Source of the DNA: Geomonas sp. Red32
GTDB taxonomy: Bacteria > Desulfobacterota > Desulfuromonadia > Geobacterales > Geobacteraceae
DNA: 64,000 nucleotides
Assembly: GCF_023652955.1 (NCBI RefSeq)
Contig: NZ_JAKLOY010000008.1
Coordinates: forward strand, 62,001 to 126,000
Direction of reading: 5' to 3'
Made by a program: the position numbers and the translations under genes. Shown in pieces: positions 1-9,008 of the stretch. The notes below the pieces were generated by a model. The model saw only the letters and a program-made list of their open reading frames with translations. It made no database searches and was not told where the DNA came from. Numbering within the stretch: position 1 is the stretch's first letter; each line of letters starts with the position of its first letter.

Positions 1-86
1 TGCCTCCTGAGGATGTGTTAGAGTTTAGCCACCGGCAGCCTTATCATGAAGCTCCTACCGCCAGCTCACTTATTTTAGAGGTACCT

Positions 87-1514
87 ATGCGCTTTTCCCC
101 TCTGCTCACCGATCTCTACGAACTGACCATGCTGGCCGGATACCTCGAGGAGGGGATGCAGGATCGTTCCGCGGTCTTCGACCTCTTCTTCCGCCACAAC
201 CCCTTCAAGGGGGGATACGCCGTCTTCGCCGGGCTGGAAACCGCCCTCGACTACCTGGAAGGGCTCTCCTTCTCGGCGGAAGAGCTCGACTACCTGAACG
301 GATTGGGGATCTTCAAGGCCGAGTTTCTTTCCTTCCTGGAAGGGTTCCGCTTCAAGGGGAGCATCACCGCTCCTGCCGAGGGATCGGTGGTCTTCGCCGG
401 AGAGCCGCTTCTGAGCGTGGAAGGGACCCTGGCGGAGGCGCAGTTCGTGGAGACCGCCCTTCTCAACATCGTCAATTTCCAGACCTTGGTCGCCACCAAG
501 GCGGCCCGCATCGCCGGAGCGGCGGGCGGGGCGCGGGTGCTGGAGTTCGGTCTTAGGCGCGCGCAGGGGCCGGACGGCGGCCTTTCGGTGGCGCGAGCGG
601 CCTACATCGGCGGGGTGCGGAGCACGAGCAATGTGCTGGCGGGCAAGGTCTTCGGCATGCCCGTGATGGGAACTCACGCCCACAGCTGGGTCATGGCCTT
701 CCCCGACGAGCTCACCGCCTTCCGCAGCTACGCGAGACACTTCCCGGACAGCACAGTCCTGCTGATCGACACCTACGACACGCTCAAAAGCGGCCTCCCC
801 AACGCCATCACGGTGGCGGCCGAGCTGAAGGCGGCGGGGCACTCCCTGGTCGGGGTGCGGATCGATTCCGGCGACCTCGCCTACCTCTCCCGCCAGGTCC
901 GCCAGGCCATGGACGCCGCCGGCTTCCCCGAAGTCAAGATCGTCGCCTCCAATGAGCTGGACGAGTACGTGATCGACTCCATCCGGGACGAGGATGGCAG
1001 GGTCGACATCTACGGAGTCGGAACCCGGCTCGCGACCTGCGCCGGACAGGGTGGAGGCGCCTTGGGGGGAGTCTATAAGCTCGTGCGGGTGGACGGCCAC
1101 CCGAAGCTGAAAGTCACCAGCGATGTCGCCAAGGCAACCCTGCCGGACCGCAAGAGGGTCGTCCGCGTCACCACTCCCGACGGCCACTTCGTGCAGGACG
1201 TGGTCACCCTGCAAGACGAGGAGCTCCGCTCCGGCGACCTGGTCTTCGACCCGGCCAACCCGCTTCAGCACGTCAGGATTCCGGCCGACGCAGCCTTCCG
1301 CGAGGTGCGGAGCCAGGTGATGTCGCACGGAGCCCGCACCGCCCCCTCCCCTACCCTGAACCAGTCCGCCGACCGCTGCGCAGAAGAGTTGCGGCGCCTT
1401 CCGGAGGGGTGTCAGCGTTTGGTCAATCCCCACATCTACAAGGTATCGCTGAGCACCGGGCTGAACGAGCTCCGCTTGGAGATGATGGCCGAGGTGCAGA
1501 GCAGGTTCATTTAA
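87..1514 (+). CDS. pncB: Nicotinate phosphoribosyltransferase
   Basis: Cytoplasmic NAD-salvage enzyme that joins nicotinate to PRPP with ATP hydrolysis, giving nicotinate mononucleotide. The 475-residue product starts with the family hallmark LLTDLYELTM and carries GTHAHSWVM near residue 195 and GVRIDSGDL near residue 258, the substrate/phosphate-binding regions of the NAPRTase family. The length fits the longer bacterial form. An upstream in-frame ATG at 15 exists, but the conserved N-terminus begins at 87, preceded by AGAGGT at a good distance. The next gene, pncA, makes the nicotinate this enzyme uses, so the pair forms a salvage unit although about 320 bp of repeat DNA separates them. Identification is by family motifs and is secure. 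Confidence 0.93.
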   Translation: MRFSPLLTDLYELTMLAGYLEEGMQDRSAVFDLFFRHNPFKGGYAVFAGLETALDYLEGLSFSAEELDYLNGLGIFKAEFLSFLEGFRFKGSITAPAEGSVVFAGEPLLSVEGTLAEAQFVETALLNIVNFQTLVATKAARIAGAAGGARVLEFGLRRAQGPDGGLSVARAAYIGGVRSTSNVLAGKVFGMPVMGTHAHSWVMAFPDELTAFRSYARHFPDSTVLLIDTYDTLKSGLPNAITVAAELKAAGHSLVGVRIDSGDLAYLSRQVRQAMDAAGFPEVKIVASNELDEYVIDSIRDEDGRVDIYGVGTRLATCAGQGGGALGGVYKLVRVDGHPKLKVTSDVAKATLPDRKRVVRVTTPDGHFVQDVVTLQDEELRSGDLVFDPANPLQHVRIPADAAFREVRSQVMSHGARTAPSPTLNQSADRCAEELRRLPEGCQRLVNPHIYKVSLSTGLNELRLEMMAEVQSRFI

Positions 1515-1520
1515 AAACAT

Positions 1521-1807
1521 CGAACACGGATGACACGGATTGAACGGATAAAGACGGATCAGGCAAAAGCTTTATGTTTAAAACAAACCTTAAAACCGTT
1601 GAACGCGGATGACGCGGATTGGGCGGATGAACGCGGATCAGACAAAGACTTTAAGGTAAAAGCGGCTTCCTAAACAATGACACGGATTAAGCAAAGACTT
1701 AAAGGTTAACGCTTTAACCCCTCAAGATTTATCCGTGTAGATCCGTTCAATCAGATTTGATCCGTGTTCTATTGCTTTTCAGGTTTATCCGCGTCATCCG
1801 CGTTCTA
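1521..1807. repeat. CGGAT-type dispersed repeat, copy 1 (fills the pncB-pncA gap)
   Basis: This 323-bp gene-free gap holds tandem, degenerate units of the type ACACGGATGACACGGATT in the left half. The right half carries reverse-complement units of the type ATCCGCGTCATCCGCGTT. The two halves can pair as a long imperfect foldback. The same family recurs at 3650-3870, 6377-6640, 8869-8995, 10880-11135, 13929-14242 and 56981-57028. No gene is visible in the gap. Confidence 0.85.
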
Positions 1808-1837
1808 ATGCTTTTGCTTACGGAAGGAGAGACCGTC

Positions 1838-2434
1838 ATGCGCCGCAGAGGAGCCCTGGTAGTGGTGGACGTACAGGTGGACTTCTGCCCGGGCGGTAGC
1901 CTCCCGGTCCCCGAGGGGGACTTGGTAGTCCCGGTCCTGAACCGCTATCTGAAGATCTTTTCGGATAAGGGGTCCCCCATCTTCGCCACACGCGATTGGC
2001 ACCCCTCCGACAGCCGGCACTTCCAAACTCTCGGCGGAAACTGGCCGGTTCACTGCGTCCAGCAAAGCCCCGGGGCCTTCTTCCATCCCGACCTCGCGCT
2101 CCCGGAGGGGACCATCATTATCTCCAAGGGGATGTCCCGCTGGGACAACGGCTATTCCGCCATGGAGGGGATGACGGACAACGGGACTCCTTTCCCCATG
2201 CTCCTGCGCCGGATGGCGCTCGACCGCCTCTTCGTGGGGGGGCTCGCCACCGACTACTGCGTCAAAGAGACCGTCCTCGGCGCCCTCAAGGACGGCTACC
2301 TGGTCACCCTGCTCACCGACGCCATCAGGGGGGTCAACCTCTCCCCGACCGACTCGGATCAGGCGATTGCCGAGATGACCGGGGCGGGTGCGGTGGTGGC
2401 CACTCTCGCCACATTGAGAGAATCCATCTGCTGA
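1838..2434 (+). CDS. pncA: Nicotinamidase
   Basis: Hydrolyses nicotinamide to nicotinate and ammonia, feeding the upstream pncB product. The 198-residue protein is an isochorismatase-fold hydrolase. The catalytic triad is visible as D11 in VVDVQVDF, K97 in ISKGM and C141 in ATDYCVKE, and the metal-site motif RDWHPSDSRHF supplies D53, H55 and H61. The start at 1838 is chosen because GGAAGGAGA lies seven bases upstream and the family N-terminus begins there; the longer in-frame extension is translated repeat DNA. Intact active-site residues make the assignment strong. Confidence 0.93.
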   Translation: MRRRGALVVVDVQVDFCPGGSLPVPEGDLVVPVLNRYLKIFSDKGSPIFATRDWHPSDSRHFQTLGGNWPVHCVQQSPGAFFHPDLALPEGTIIISKGMSRWDNGYSAMEGMTDNGTPFPMLLRRMALDRLFVGGLATDYCVKETVLGALKDGYLVTLLTDAIRGVNLSPTDSDQAIAEMTGAGAVVATLATLRESIC

Positions 2435-2519
2435 AACGCCCTTTTTCGCCGCGGATTTACGGCTGGACCATACAAGAGTATGCCCGTCTCAAAAAACGGT
2501 AATCAGGGGGGATTTCTTT

Positions 2520-2548
2520 TTGACACCATGGGCGAAACGCGCTAGATT
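2520..2548 (+). promoter_or_regulatory. Sigma-70-like promoter for the DAHP synthase gene
   Basis: A perfect -35 TTGACA at 2520-2525 is followed after exactly 17 bp by TAGATT at 2543-2548 (4/6 match to the -10 consensus). It leaves a leader of about 30 bases before the ATG at 2585. No feedback element was recognised. Confidence 0.6.
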
Positions 2549-2584
2549 ACGCTGTCACATTAAAAAGCACTAGGCGGAGCGCTC

Positions 2585-3649
2585 ATGATCAAGACCAATA
2601 ATCTCAAAATCAAAAGCATTACTCCCATCATCGCACCGACCGACCTCAGGCAGGTCTTTCCGGTCTCCGAGCAGTCGAGCACCTATGTCACCGAGAACCG
2701 CAACGCCATCATCCGCATCCTGCGGGGCGAGGACAAGCGGCTCTTGGTGGTGGTCGGTCCCTGCTCGATCCACGACCCCAAAGGTGCCCTGGAGTATGCC
2801 GAGAAACTGGCGGCGCTCTCCCGCGAGCTTTCCGACGAGCTGCTCCTGATCATGAGGGTCTATTTCGAGAAGCCGCGTACCACCATCGGCTGGAAGGGGC
2901 TCATCAACGACCCGGACATGAACGGGACCCACCTGATCTCGAAGGGTCTGGGGATCGCCCGCCGGCTTTTGTGCGCCATCACCGAGATGGGGCTTCCGGT
3001 AGCGACCGAGATGCTCGATCCCATCACCCCCGAGTACCTGGCCGACCTCCTCTGCTGGGGCGCCATCGGTGCCCGGACCACCGAATCGCAGACCCACCGC
3101 GAGATGGCCAGCGGCCTCTCCTTCCCGATCGGCTTCAAAAACGGCACCGACGGCAACCTCCAGATCGCAATCGACGCCATGAAGGCAGCGCTGCATTCCC
3201 ACAGCTTCCTCGGCATCAACCGCGACGGCCTGACCTCCATCGTGCAGACCAACGGAAACCCCGACGTACACATGGTGCTCCGCGGCGGCAAGAAGCCGAA
3301 CTATTCCCCCGAGGACATCGCCAATACCGAGGAGATGCTCAACAAGGCCGGTCTCAATCCGACCATCATGGTCGACTGCAGCCACGGAAACTCCGAGAAG
3401 AAGTACGAGAATCAGCCGAAGGTCCTATCGAGCGTGATCGACCAGATCGAGGCGGGGAACCGTTCGATCTCGAGCGTGATGATCGAGAGCTACCTGAAGG
3501 ACGGGAACCAGCCGATGGTTGCCGACACCTCCAAGCTCGCCTACGGCGTCTCCATCACCGACAGCTGCATCAGCTGGGAGACCACCGAGAAGGCGCTGCG
3601 CGAGGCACACGCGAGACTCAAGAAGTGCGGCGGTAGAAAGCTCGTATAA
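2585..3649 (+). CDS. aroF: 3-deoxy-7-phosphoheptulonate (DAHP) synthase, class I
   Basis: Condenses phosphoenolpyruvate and erythrose 4-phosphate into DAHP, the first step of the shikimate pathway that supplies chorismate to the neighbouring trp genes. The 354-residue protein matches the AroF/G/H (type I-alpha) family in length and motifs: VVVGPCSIHDP near residue 55, MRVYFEKPRTTIGWKG near 95 with the PEP-binding Arg/Lys cluster, and RTTESQTHREMASGL near 165. The N-terminal roughly 25 residues correspond to the feedback-control segment of this class. Which aromatic amino acid inhibits it cannot be read from sequence, so the choice of aroF over aroG or aroH is nominal. Confidence 0.9.
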   Translation: MIKTNNLKIKSITPIIAPTDLRQVFPVSEQSSTYVTENRNAIIRILRGEDKRLLVVVGPCSIHDPKGALEYAEKLAALSRELSDELLLIMRVYFEKPRTTIGWKGLINDPDMNGTHLISKGLGIARRLLCAITEMGLPVATEMLDPITPEYLADLLCWGAIGARTTESQTHREMASGLSFPIGFKNGTDGNLQIAIDAMKAALHSHSFLGINRDGLTSIVQTNGNPDVHMVLRGGKKPNYSPEDIANTEEMLNKAGLNPTIMVDCSHGNSEKKYENQPKVLSSVIDQIEAGNRSISSVMIESYLKDGNQPMVADTSKLAYGVSITDSCISWETTEKALREAHARLKKCGGRKLV

Positions 3650-3870
3650 AACGATAACGGCGGATAAACCTAAGACAAAGGCAATGGAACACGGATCAAA
3701 TCTGATGTAACGGATTTACACGGGTCAAGCTTTTAGAGGGAAGGCCTTTACACTAAAAGAGTCTTTGATTGATCCGCGTGTATCCGCTCAATCCGCGTCA
3801 TCCGCGTTCCATGCTTTTGACTCTTTGCCTGATCCGCCTTTAGCCGCTCAATCCGTGTCATCCGTGTTCT
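3650..3870. repeat. CGGAT-type dispersed repeat, copy 2
   Basis: The 303-bp interval between aroF and serA is mostly degenerate CGGAT units on the left (GGAACACGGAT, AACGGATTTACACGG) and their complements on the right (ATCCGCGTCATCCGCGTT, ATCCGTGTCATCCGTGTT), again an inverted pair. It is followed by a shared terminator. Confidence 0.85.
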
Positions 3871-3897
3871 GTCGCCGTTGATGTTAGTCATTGATGT

Positions 3898-3932
3898 AAA
3901 AAGGCCCCGAGGGATTCCCCCGGGGCCTTTTA
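3898..3932. terminator. Bidirectional intrinsic terminator between aroF and serA
   Basis: AAAAGGCCCCG pairs with CGGGGCCTTTT across a short loop. The hairpin is flanked by an A-run on the left and a T-rich stretch on the right, so it can end both the plus-strand aroF transcript and the minus-strand serA/trp transcript. Confidence 0.85.
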
Positions 3933-3952
3933 CTTTATAGGCTGTTATCGTC

Positions 3953-5554
3953 TTACCCTTTGGCGGTTACCAGGTAGAGCGGCTTGATGAAGGTCGCCTC
4001 GGTGGCCTTCTTGACCTTCTCGACCACGTCCGCGGGAACGGCGCAGTCCAGCGAAAGGATGACCATGGCCTCCCCTTTCTTCTCGCGGCGGCCGAGGTTC
4101 ATGGAGGCGATGTTGATGTCGCTCTCGCCGAGGATGGTGCCGATCTTGCCGATGATACCCGGACGGTCGCCGTAGGACAAAAGCAGCATGTGCTCTTCGG
4201 GACGGAAGTCCATCTGGAAGTCGCGCAGCTTCACGATCCTGGGGATGCCCTCGAACAATGCTCCGGAGATCAGCCGCTTCTCGCCCGAGCCTTCCAGGCT
4301 CACGGTAATCATGTTGGAGAAGGCTTCGGACTGGCTCGATTTCTCCTCGCTGACCACGATCCCCATCCGCTGGGCTACCAGCTGGGCGTTGACCATGTTG
4401 ACGTCCTGATCCACGCGCCGGTTCAGAAGGGAAGCCAGACCGCAGACGGTGATCGGGGTGCAGTCGTACTGGGCCAGGTTGCCGGTGTAGGAGAAGGTCA
4501 CCTTGTTGACGTTGGTGTCCACGAGCTGGATGATGAAGTCGGCCAGGACATTCACCAGGTTCAGGTACGGCCGCATCTGCCCCATGAGGGAAGCGTCGAA
4601 GCGTGGGATGTTGATGGCATTCTCCAGCGGCTGCTCGTCGAGGTAATGAATGATCTCCTGGGAGACGTCGACGGCGACGTTGACCTGGGCCTCGAAGGTA
4701 TTGGCGCCCAGGTGCGGGGTGACGACCATCTTCGGGTGGCCGATCAGCCCCTTGAGCACTTCGGAGTCGGGGGGTTCGTGGCTCCAGACGTCGAAGGCGG
4801 CGCCGGTGACCTTGCCGGAGTTGAGGGCGTCGAGGGTGGCCTGCTCGTTATAGATGCCGCCGCGGGCGCAGTTGATGATGATGACGCCGTCCTTCATGGC
4901 GGCGAATTCCTTGGCGCCGATCATGTCGCGGGTCTCGTCGGTGAGCGGGGTGTGGACGGTGATGATGTCGCAGGTGCGGATCACCTCGTCGAGAGAAACG
5001 AGCTTGACGCCGAGGTCCTGGGCCCTCTTCTCGGCGATGTAGGGGTCGCAGGCGATGACATCGCACTCGAATGCTTTGAGACGGGTAGCGACCCGGCCGC
5101 CGACCTTGCCGAGGCCAATGACGCCGGCCTTTTTCCCTTTCAGCTCGTAACCGGTGAAGGGGGCACGTTTCCAGGCGCCGCTTTTGAGGGAGCCGTTGGC
5201 CTGGGTCACGTTGCGGCAGAAGGAAAGCAGCAGCGCCATGGTGTGCTCGGCGGCGCTGTTGGTGTTGCCGAAAGGAGCATTGACGACGATGACCCCTTTG
5301 GCACTGGCGTACTCGACGTCGACGTTGTCGACCCCGACCCCGGCGCGGGCGACCATCTTGAGGTTCTTGCCGGCATCGAGGAGAGCCTTGTCGACGGTGG
5401 TGCCGCTCCTGGTGATGATACCATCGTAGTTACCAATGATGGAGTGAAGCTCTTCCTTCTTCAGTCCCAGCTTGATGTCCAGTTGCACACGCGGGTCGTT
5501 GAGCAAAAGGGCCAAACCTTCTTGAGCCACCTCATCGGTTACGATAATCTTCAT
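3953..5554 (-). CDS. serA: D-3-phosphoglycerate dehydrogenase
   Basis: Oxidises 3-phosphoglycerate to 3-phosphohydroxypyruvate with NAD, the first step of serine synthesis. Serine is also the co-substrate of tryptophan synthase, which fits its place behind the trp genes. The 533-residue protein is the long form: catalytic domain, NAD-binding Rossmann motif GVIGLGKVGGRVA near residue 145, the RGGIYNEQATLDAL segment, an intervening allosteric-substrate-binding-like domain, and a C-terminal ACT domain (GDRPGIIGKIGTILGE) for serine feedback. ATG at 5554 is preferred over the GTG two codons upstream because AAAGGAGT overlaps the GTG but is well placed for the ATG. Confidence 0.94.
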   Translation of the reverse strand: MKIIVTDEVAQEGLALLLNDPRVQLDIKLGLKKEELHSIIGNYDGIITRSGTTVDKALLDAGKNLKMVARAGVGVDNVDVEYASAKGVIVVNAPFGNTNSAAEHTMALLLSFCRNVTQANGSLKSGAWKRAPFTGYELKGKKAGVIGLGKVGGRVATRLKAFECDVIACDPYIAEKRAQDLGVKLVSLDEVIRTCDIITVHTPLTDETRDMIGAKEFAAMKDGVIIINCARGGIYNEQATLDALNSGKVTGAAFDVWSHEPPDSEVLKGLIGHPKMVVTPHLGANTFEAQVNVAVDVSQEIIHYLDEQPLENAINIPRFDASLMGQMRPYLNLVNVLADFIIQLVDTNVNKVTFSYTGNLAQYDCTPITVCGLASLLNRRVDQDVNMVNAQLVAQRMGIVVSEEKSSQSEAFSNMITVSLEGSGEKRLISGALFEGIPRIVKLRDFQMDFRPEEHMLLLSYGDRPGIIGKIGTILGESDINIASMNLGRREKKGEAMVILSLDCAVPADVVEKVKKATEATFIKPLYLVTAKG

Positions 5555-5714
5555 TTCCACTCCTTTGTTTTGTTAGACGTTGTTACGTCGATATGCCAAT
5601 TAATCCCCATCCTCATCCCCCCTCCCCTTGAAAGAGAGAGAGTCTGCGAAAGTGGGAAAAGCTCAGGTAGTAGTTATTGGCGCCGCCTGACCGTTCAGGG
5701 GCTAATAGGGGTAA

Positions 5715-6326
5715 TCAAAAACCCTTCGCCCGCCGGATGAAGTTCCTGACTTTTTCCGGATCCTTCACGCCGGGAGAAAGCTCCACGCCGCTGGAGACAT
5801 CGACGCCGTAGGGGGCGACCTGCGCAACCGCTGAGGTGACATTGTCCGGTTCGAGTCCGCCGGCCAGGACGATCGGGCCATGTGCCTTGGCGGCTACCGC
5901 GCACTCCCAGTCGAACTTGGCTCCGGTACCGCCGTAGGCGTTGGGGGAATAGGCATCGAGCACATACCCCGCCACCCGGTAATCGGGCATCGCGGCGAGA
6001 GATTCCATTCCCCGCACCCGGAAGGCTTTCATAACCCTGCGGCGCACCTCCCCGCAGTAATCGGGACTCTCGTCGCCATGGAGCTGGGCGATGTCGAGGC
6101 GGCAGCGGTCGGCGGTATCGTTGACGAATTCAAGGGGAGCGTTGACGAAAAGCCCCACCACCTGGATGAAGGGGGGAAGCGAGGTGATGATGGAGGCGGC
6201 CTTTTCCGTGTCGAGAAAGCGCGGGGATTTCTCGAAGAAGATGAACCCCAGGGCGTCAGCCCCGGCCGCGGCGGCCATCAGGGCATCCTCCACAGAAGTT
6301 ATGCCACAGATCTTCACCTTTGTCAT
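5715..6326 (-). CDS. trpF: Phosphoribosylanthranilate isomerase
   Basis: Catalyses the Amadori rearrangement of N-(5-phosphoribosyl)anthranilate to CdRP, the third step of tryptophan synthesis. The 203-residue TIM-barrel starts with the hallmark VKICGITSVEDA, whose Cys at residue 7 is the family's catalytic base, and keeps QLHGDE near residue 82, VLDAYSPNAYGGTG near 127 and LAGGLEPDNV near 157. It is the last trp gene of this cluster, 336 bp beyond trpB2, with a dispersed repeat in between. Secure by motifs and context. Confidence 0.94.
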   Translation of the reverse strand: MTKVKICGITSVEDALMAAAAGADALGFIFFEKSPRFLDTEKAASIITSLPPFIQVVGLFVNAPLEFVNDTADRCRLDIAQLHGDESPDYCGEVRRRVMKAFRVRGMESLAAMPDYRVAGYVLDAYSPNAYGGTGAKFDWECAVAAKAHGPIVLAGGLEPDNVTSAVAQVAPYGVDVSSGVELSPGVKDPEKVRNFIRRAKGF

Positions 6327-6376
6327 CGCTGTATACCCTTAAAATTACTTAGTTACGTACAGAAACAGCAAAACTG

Positions 6377-6640
6377 TGGAACACGGATGACACGGATATA
6401 ACGGATAAAGGCGGATCAGGCAAAACCCTAACCGAACCTTGGAACGCGGATGACGCGGATTGAGCGGATACACGCGGATCAATCAAAGACTCTTTTATTG
6501 TAAAAGCCTTACCCCTAAGCTTTATCCGTGTATATCCGTTACATCAGATTTGATCCGTGTTCCATTGTGTTAAAGGTTTGAGCTTAACCTTTAAAAGGTT
6601 TATCCGCAAAATCCGCAAAATCCGCGTCATCCGCGTTCTA
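6377..6640. repeat. CGGAT-type dispersed repeat, copy 3 (trpB2-trpF junction)
   Basis: Left half has GGAACACGGATGACACGG and GGAACGCGGATGACGCGG; right half has TTTATCCGTG, GATTTGATCCGTGTTCC and ATCCGCGTCATCCGCGTT. It occupies nearly the whole 336-bp gap inside the trp gene cluster. No other feature is seen there. Confidence 0.85.
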
Positions 6641-6662
6641 GTGCCTGTGTCTCTGGGTCTTC

Positions 6663-8018
6663 CTACAGTGCCACCTTCGGCAGCCGCTGGAGCGCTTCGC
6701 GGATCTTCTCCTCCGGGTACTCGAAGTCTTCGAGCGAGCCGGAGAGGTACGCGTCGTAGGCGGCCATGTCGAGCTGGCCGTGGCCGGAAAGCCCGAACAG
6801 GATGGTCTTCTCTTTCCCCTCTTCCTTGGCCAGCACGGCCTCGTCGATGGCGGCACGCACGGCGTGGGAGGATTCAGGGGCCGGAACGATCCCTTCGCTC
6901 CTGGCGAAGAGCAAGGCGCCCTCGAAGCAGGAGTTCTGCTTGTACGCCTTAGCCTCGATCTCCCCTGCCTGGTAGAGCTGGGAAACCAGCGCGGAGTCGC
7001 CGTGGTAACGGAGACCGCCGGCATGGATCCCCGGCGGCACGAAATCGTGGCCGAGGGTGTACATCTTCATGATCGGGGCCATCTTAACGGTATCGCCGTA
7101 GTCGAAGGCATAGATCCCCTTGGTCAGCGTCGGGCAGGAGGCGGGCTCGACAGCCAGGGCACGGACTTTTTTGCCATTCGCGCGGTCGGAGATGAACGGG
7201 AAGGCGAGACCGGCGAAGTTGGATCCGCCGCCGCAGCAGGCGATGACGACGTCCGGGTAATCCCCCACGGTGGCGAGCTGGTCCTTGGCCTCCAGGCCGA
7301 TGACGGTCTGGTGGAGGCAGACGTGGTTCAACACGCTTCCCAGCGCATAGTTGGTGTCGGCGTGGGTGGCGGCGTCCTCGACCGCCTCGGAGATAGCGAT
7401 GCCGAGGCTCCCCGGGTTATCGGGATCGTGGGCCAGGATGGAACGCCCGGAGTTGGTGAACTCGGAGGGGGACGGGAACACCTGGGCCCCCCACAGCTGC
7501 ATCATACTTTTCCGGTACGGTTTCTGGGTGCAGGAGACCTTCACCATGTAGATGGTACACTCCAGCCCGAACATCGAGCAGGCCAAGGCCAGCGAACTCC
7601 CCCACTGCCCGGCGCCGGTCTCGGTCGCGAGCCTGCGGATGCCCGCCTGCTTGTTGTAGTAGGCCTGAGGAATCGCGGAGTTCGGCTTGTGCGAACCGGC
7701 CGGCGAGACACCTTCATACTTGTAGTAGATCTTGGCCGGGGTGCCGAGCGCCTGCTCGAGGCGGCGTGCGCGGTACAAGGGCGACGGCCTCCAGAGCTTA
7801 TAGATCTCCCGGACCTCATCGGGGATGTCGATCCAGCGCTGGTTGGACATCTCCTGCTCGATGAGGGACATCGGGAAGATGGCCAGCATGTCGTCGGGAG
7901 TGACGGGCTGGAGGGTCTGCGGATTGATGACCGGATGCAGCGGCCCGGGCATGTCGGGGATGATGTTGTACCACTGCTTCGGAATTTTGGTCTCTTCCAG
8001 GACGATCTTCGTGTTCAT
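6663..8018 (-). CDS. trpB2: Tryptophan synthase beta-like protein, TrpB2 type
   Basis: PLP enzyme of the TrpB2 family, which condenses indole (or activated serine chemistry) to tryptophan and often acts without a tight alpha-subunit partner. The 451-residue length and the N-terminus ([18 protein letters not shown]) are typical of TrpB2 rather than the roughly 400-residue TrpB1. GRPSPLYRA-like [13 protein letters not shown], the PLP-lysine segment [16 protein letters not shown] and the phosphate-binding CCGGGSNF are all present. ATG at 8018 is used because AAAAAGGAGC precedes it closely; an upstream in-frame ATG would start inside the ribosome-binding region. It lies 28 bp after trpC. No trpA or canonical trpB1 is in the window. 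Confidence 0.9.
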   Translation of the reverse strand: MNTKIVLEETKIPKQWYNIIPDMPGPLHPVINPQTLQPVTPDDMLAIFPMSLIEQEMSNQRWIDIPDEVREIYKLWRPSPLYRARRLEQALGTPAKIYYKYEGVSPAGSHKPNSAIPQAYYNKQAGIRRLATETGAGQWGSSLALACSMFGLECTIYMVKVSCTQKPYRKSMMQLWGAQVFPSPSEFTNSGRSILAHDPDNPGSLGIAISEAVEDAATHADTNYALGSVLNHVCLHQTVIGLEAKDQLATVGDYPDVVIACCGGGSNFAGLAFPFISDRANGKKVRALAVEPASCPTLTKGIYAFDYGDTVKMAPIMKMYTLGHDFVPPGIHAGGLRYHGDSALVSQLYQAGEIEAKAYKQNSCFEGALLFARSEGIVPAPESSHAVRAAIDEAVLAKEEGKEKTILFGLSGHGQLDMAAYDAYLSGSLEDFEYPEEKIREALQRLPKVAL

Positions 8019-8046
8019 GGCCCGCTCCTTTTTACATTGCATGAAA

Positions 8047-8847
8047 TTAGCCAAGCAGTTCGCGCAGTTTTTCCCCGATATCTTCCTCGCGCACCAGCGA
8101 TTCCCCGATCAGGAAGGCGTCGATGCGATTCTCGCTTAGGCGGACGATCTCCTCGCGGTGGTTGATCCCGCTCTCGGCAACGATAAGGTAGCCGTCTGGA
8201 ATCTGGGCCGCCAGACGTTCGGAAGTGGCGATATCCACCTCGAAGGTCCGGAGGTTACGGTTGTTGATGCCGATCAGGCGGCAGTCGGTTTTAAGGGCGG
8301 TCTCCAGCTCGCGATCGTCGTGGACCTCCAGCAAGACGTCCAGCGAGAGTTCCCGGGCGAGGGCATGGAAGTCGCGCAGCTGCGGGAGATCGAGCATGGC
8401 GGCGATCAGGAGAATGGCATCGGCGCCGGCGGCCCTCGCCTGGTAGATCTGGTACGGGTCGAAGATGAAGTCCTTGCGCAAAAGCGGAAGGCTCACCTGT
8501 TCGCGGATCAGGGCGAGGTAGCCCAGATGGCCGAGGAAGAAGTGCTCGTCGGTCAAAACCGACAGGCAGGTGGCGCCGTTGTTCTGGTAGGTCAGCGCGA
8601 TATCGAGGGGATCGAAGTCCTCGCGGATGACACCTTTGGACGGGGAGCCTTTCTTGACCTCGGCGATGATGGCGGTCCAGCCGGACTCGCGGGAGTTCCG
8701 CAGCGCCATTTCGAAGCCGCGGGGGTTGTCTTCGAGATCGCCGATGCGGGCGACGATCTCGGAAAGCGGAGACGCGGCCTTCTCGGCGGCGACTTCGCCC
8801 TGCTTGTAATCGACTATCTTTTTGAGGACATCAGGAATGTTGGACAT
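8047..8847 (-). CDS. trpC: Indole-3-glycerol-phosphate synthase
   Basis: Converts CdRP to indole-3-glycerol phosphate with loss of CO2. The 266-residue protein is a monofunctional TrpC barrel: [14 protein letters not shown] near residue 60 with the catalytic Lys, [14 protein letters not shown] near 118, [15 protein letters not shown] near 190 and IVAESGIN near 220. The start at 8847 (MSNIPDVL) matches the family N-terminus; codons further upstream would be translated repeat DNA. It is followed 28 bp later by trpB2, the only tightly spaced trp junction here. Confidence 0.94.
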   Translation of the reverse strand: MSNIPDVLKKIVDYKQGEVAAEKAASPLSEIVARIGDLEDNPRGFEMALRNSRESGWTAIIAEVKKGSPSKGVIREDFDPLDIALTYQNNGATCLSVLTDEHFFLGHLGYLALIREQVSLPLLRKDFIFDPYQIYQARAAGADAILLIAAMLDLPQLRDFHALARELSLDVLLEVHDDRELETALKTDCRLIGINNRNLRTFEVDIATSERLAAQIPDGYLIVAESGINHREEIVRLSENRIDAFLIGESLVREEDIGEKLRELLG

Positions 8848-8868
8848 GTAAATCCCTATAGACAAATC

Positions 8869-8995
8869 ATGGAACACGGATGACACGGATTGAACGGATA
8901 AAGGCCGATCAAGCAAAAGCTTTTAAGGTTAAAGCATGGACCCCAAATAGCTTTATCCGTGGAAATCCGTTCAATCAGATTTGATCCGTGTTCTA
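8869..8995. repeat. CGGAT-type dispersed repeat, copy 4 (trpD-trpC junction)
   Basis: The clearest single foldback copy. The left arm runs GGAACACGGATGACACGG, then GATTGAACGGATAAA; the right arm runs TTTATCCGTGG, then ATCCGTTCAATC, then TGATCCGTGTTCT. The arms are reverse complements over most of their length, separated by about 50 bases. Confidence 0.85.
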
Positions 8996-9008
8996 TTTCG
9001 CTTTGTTC

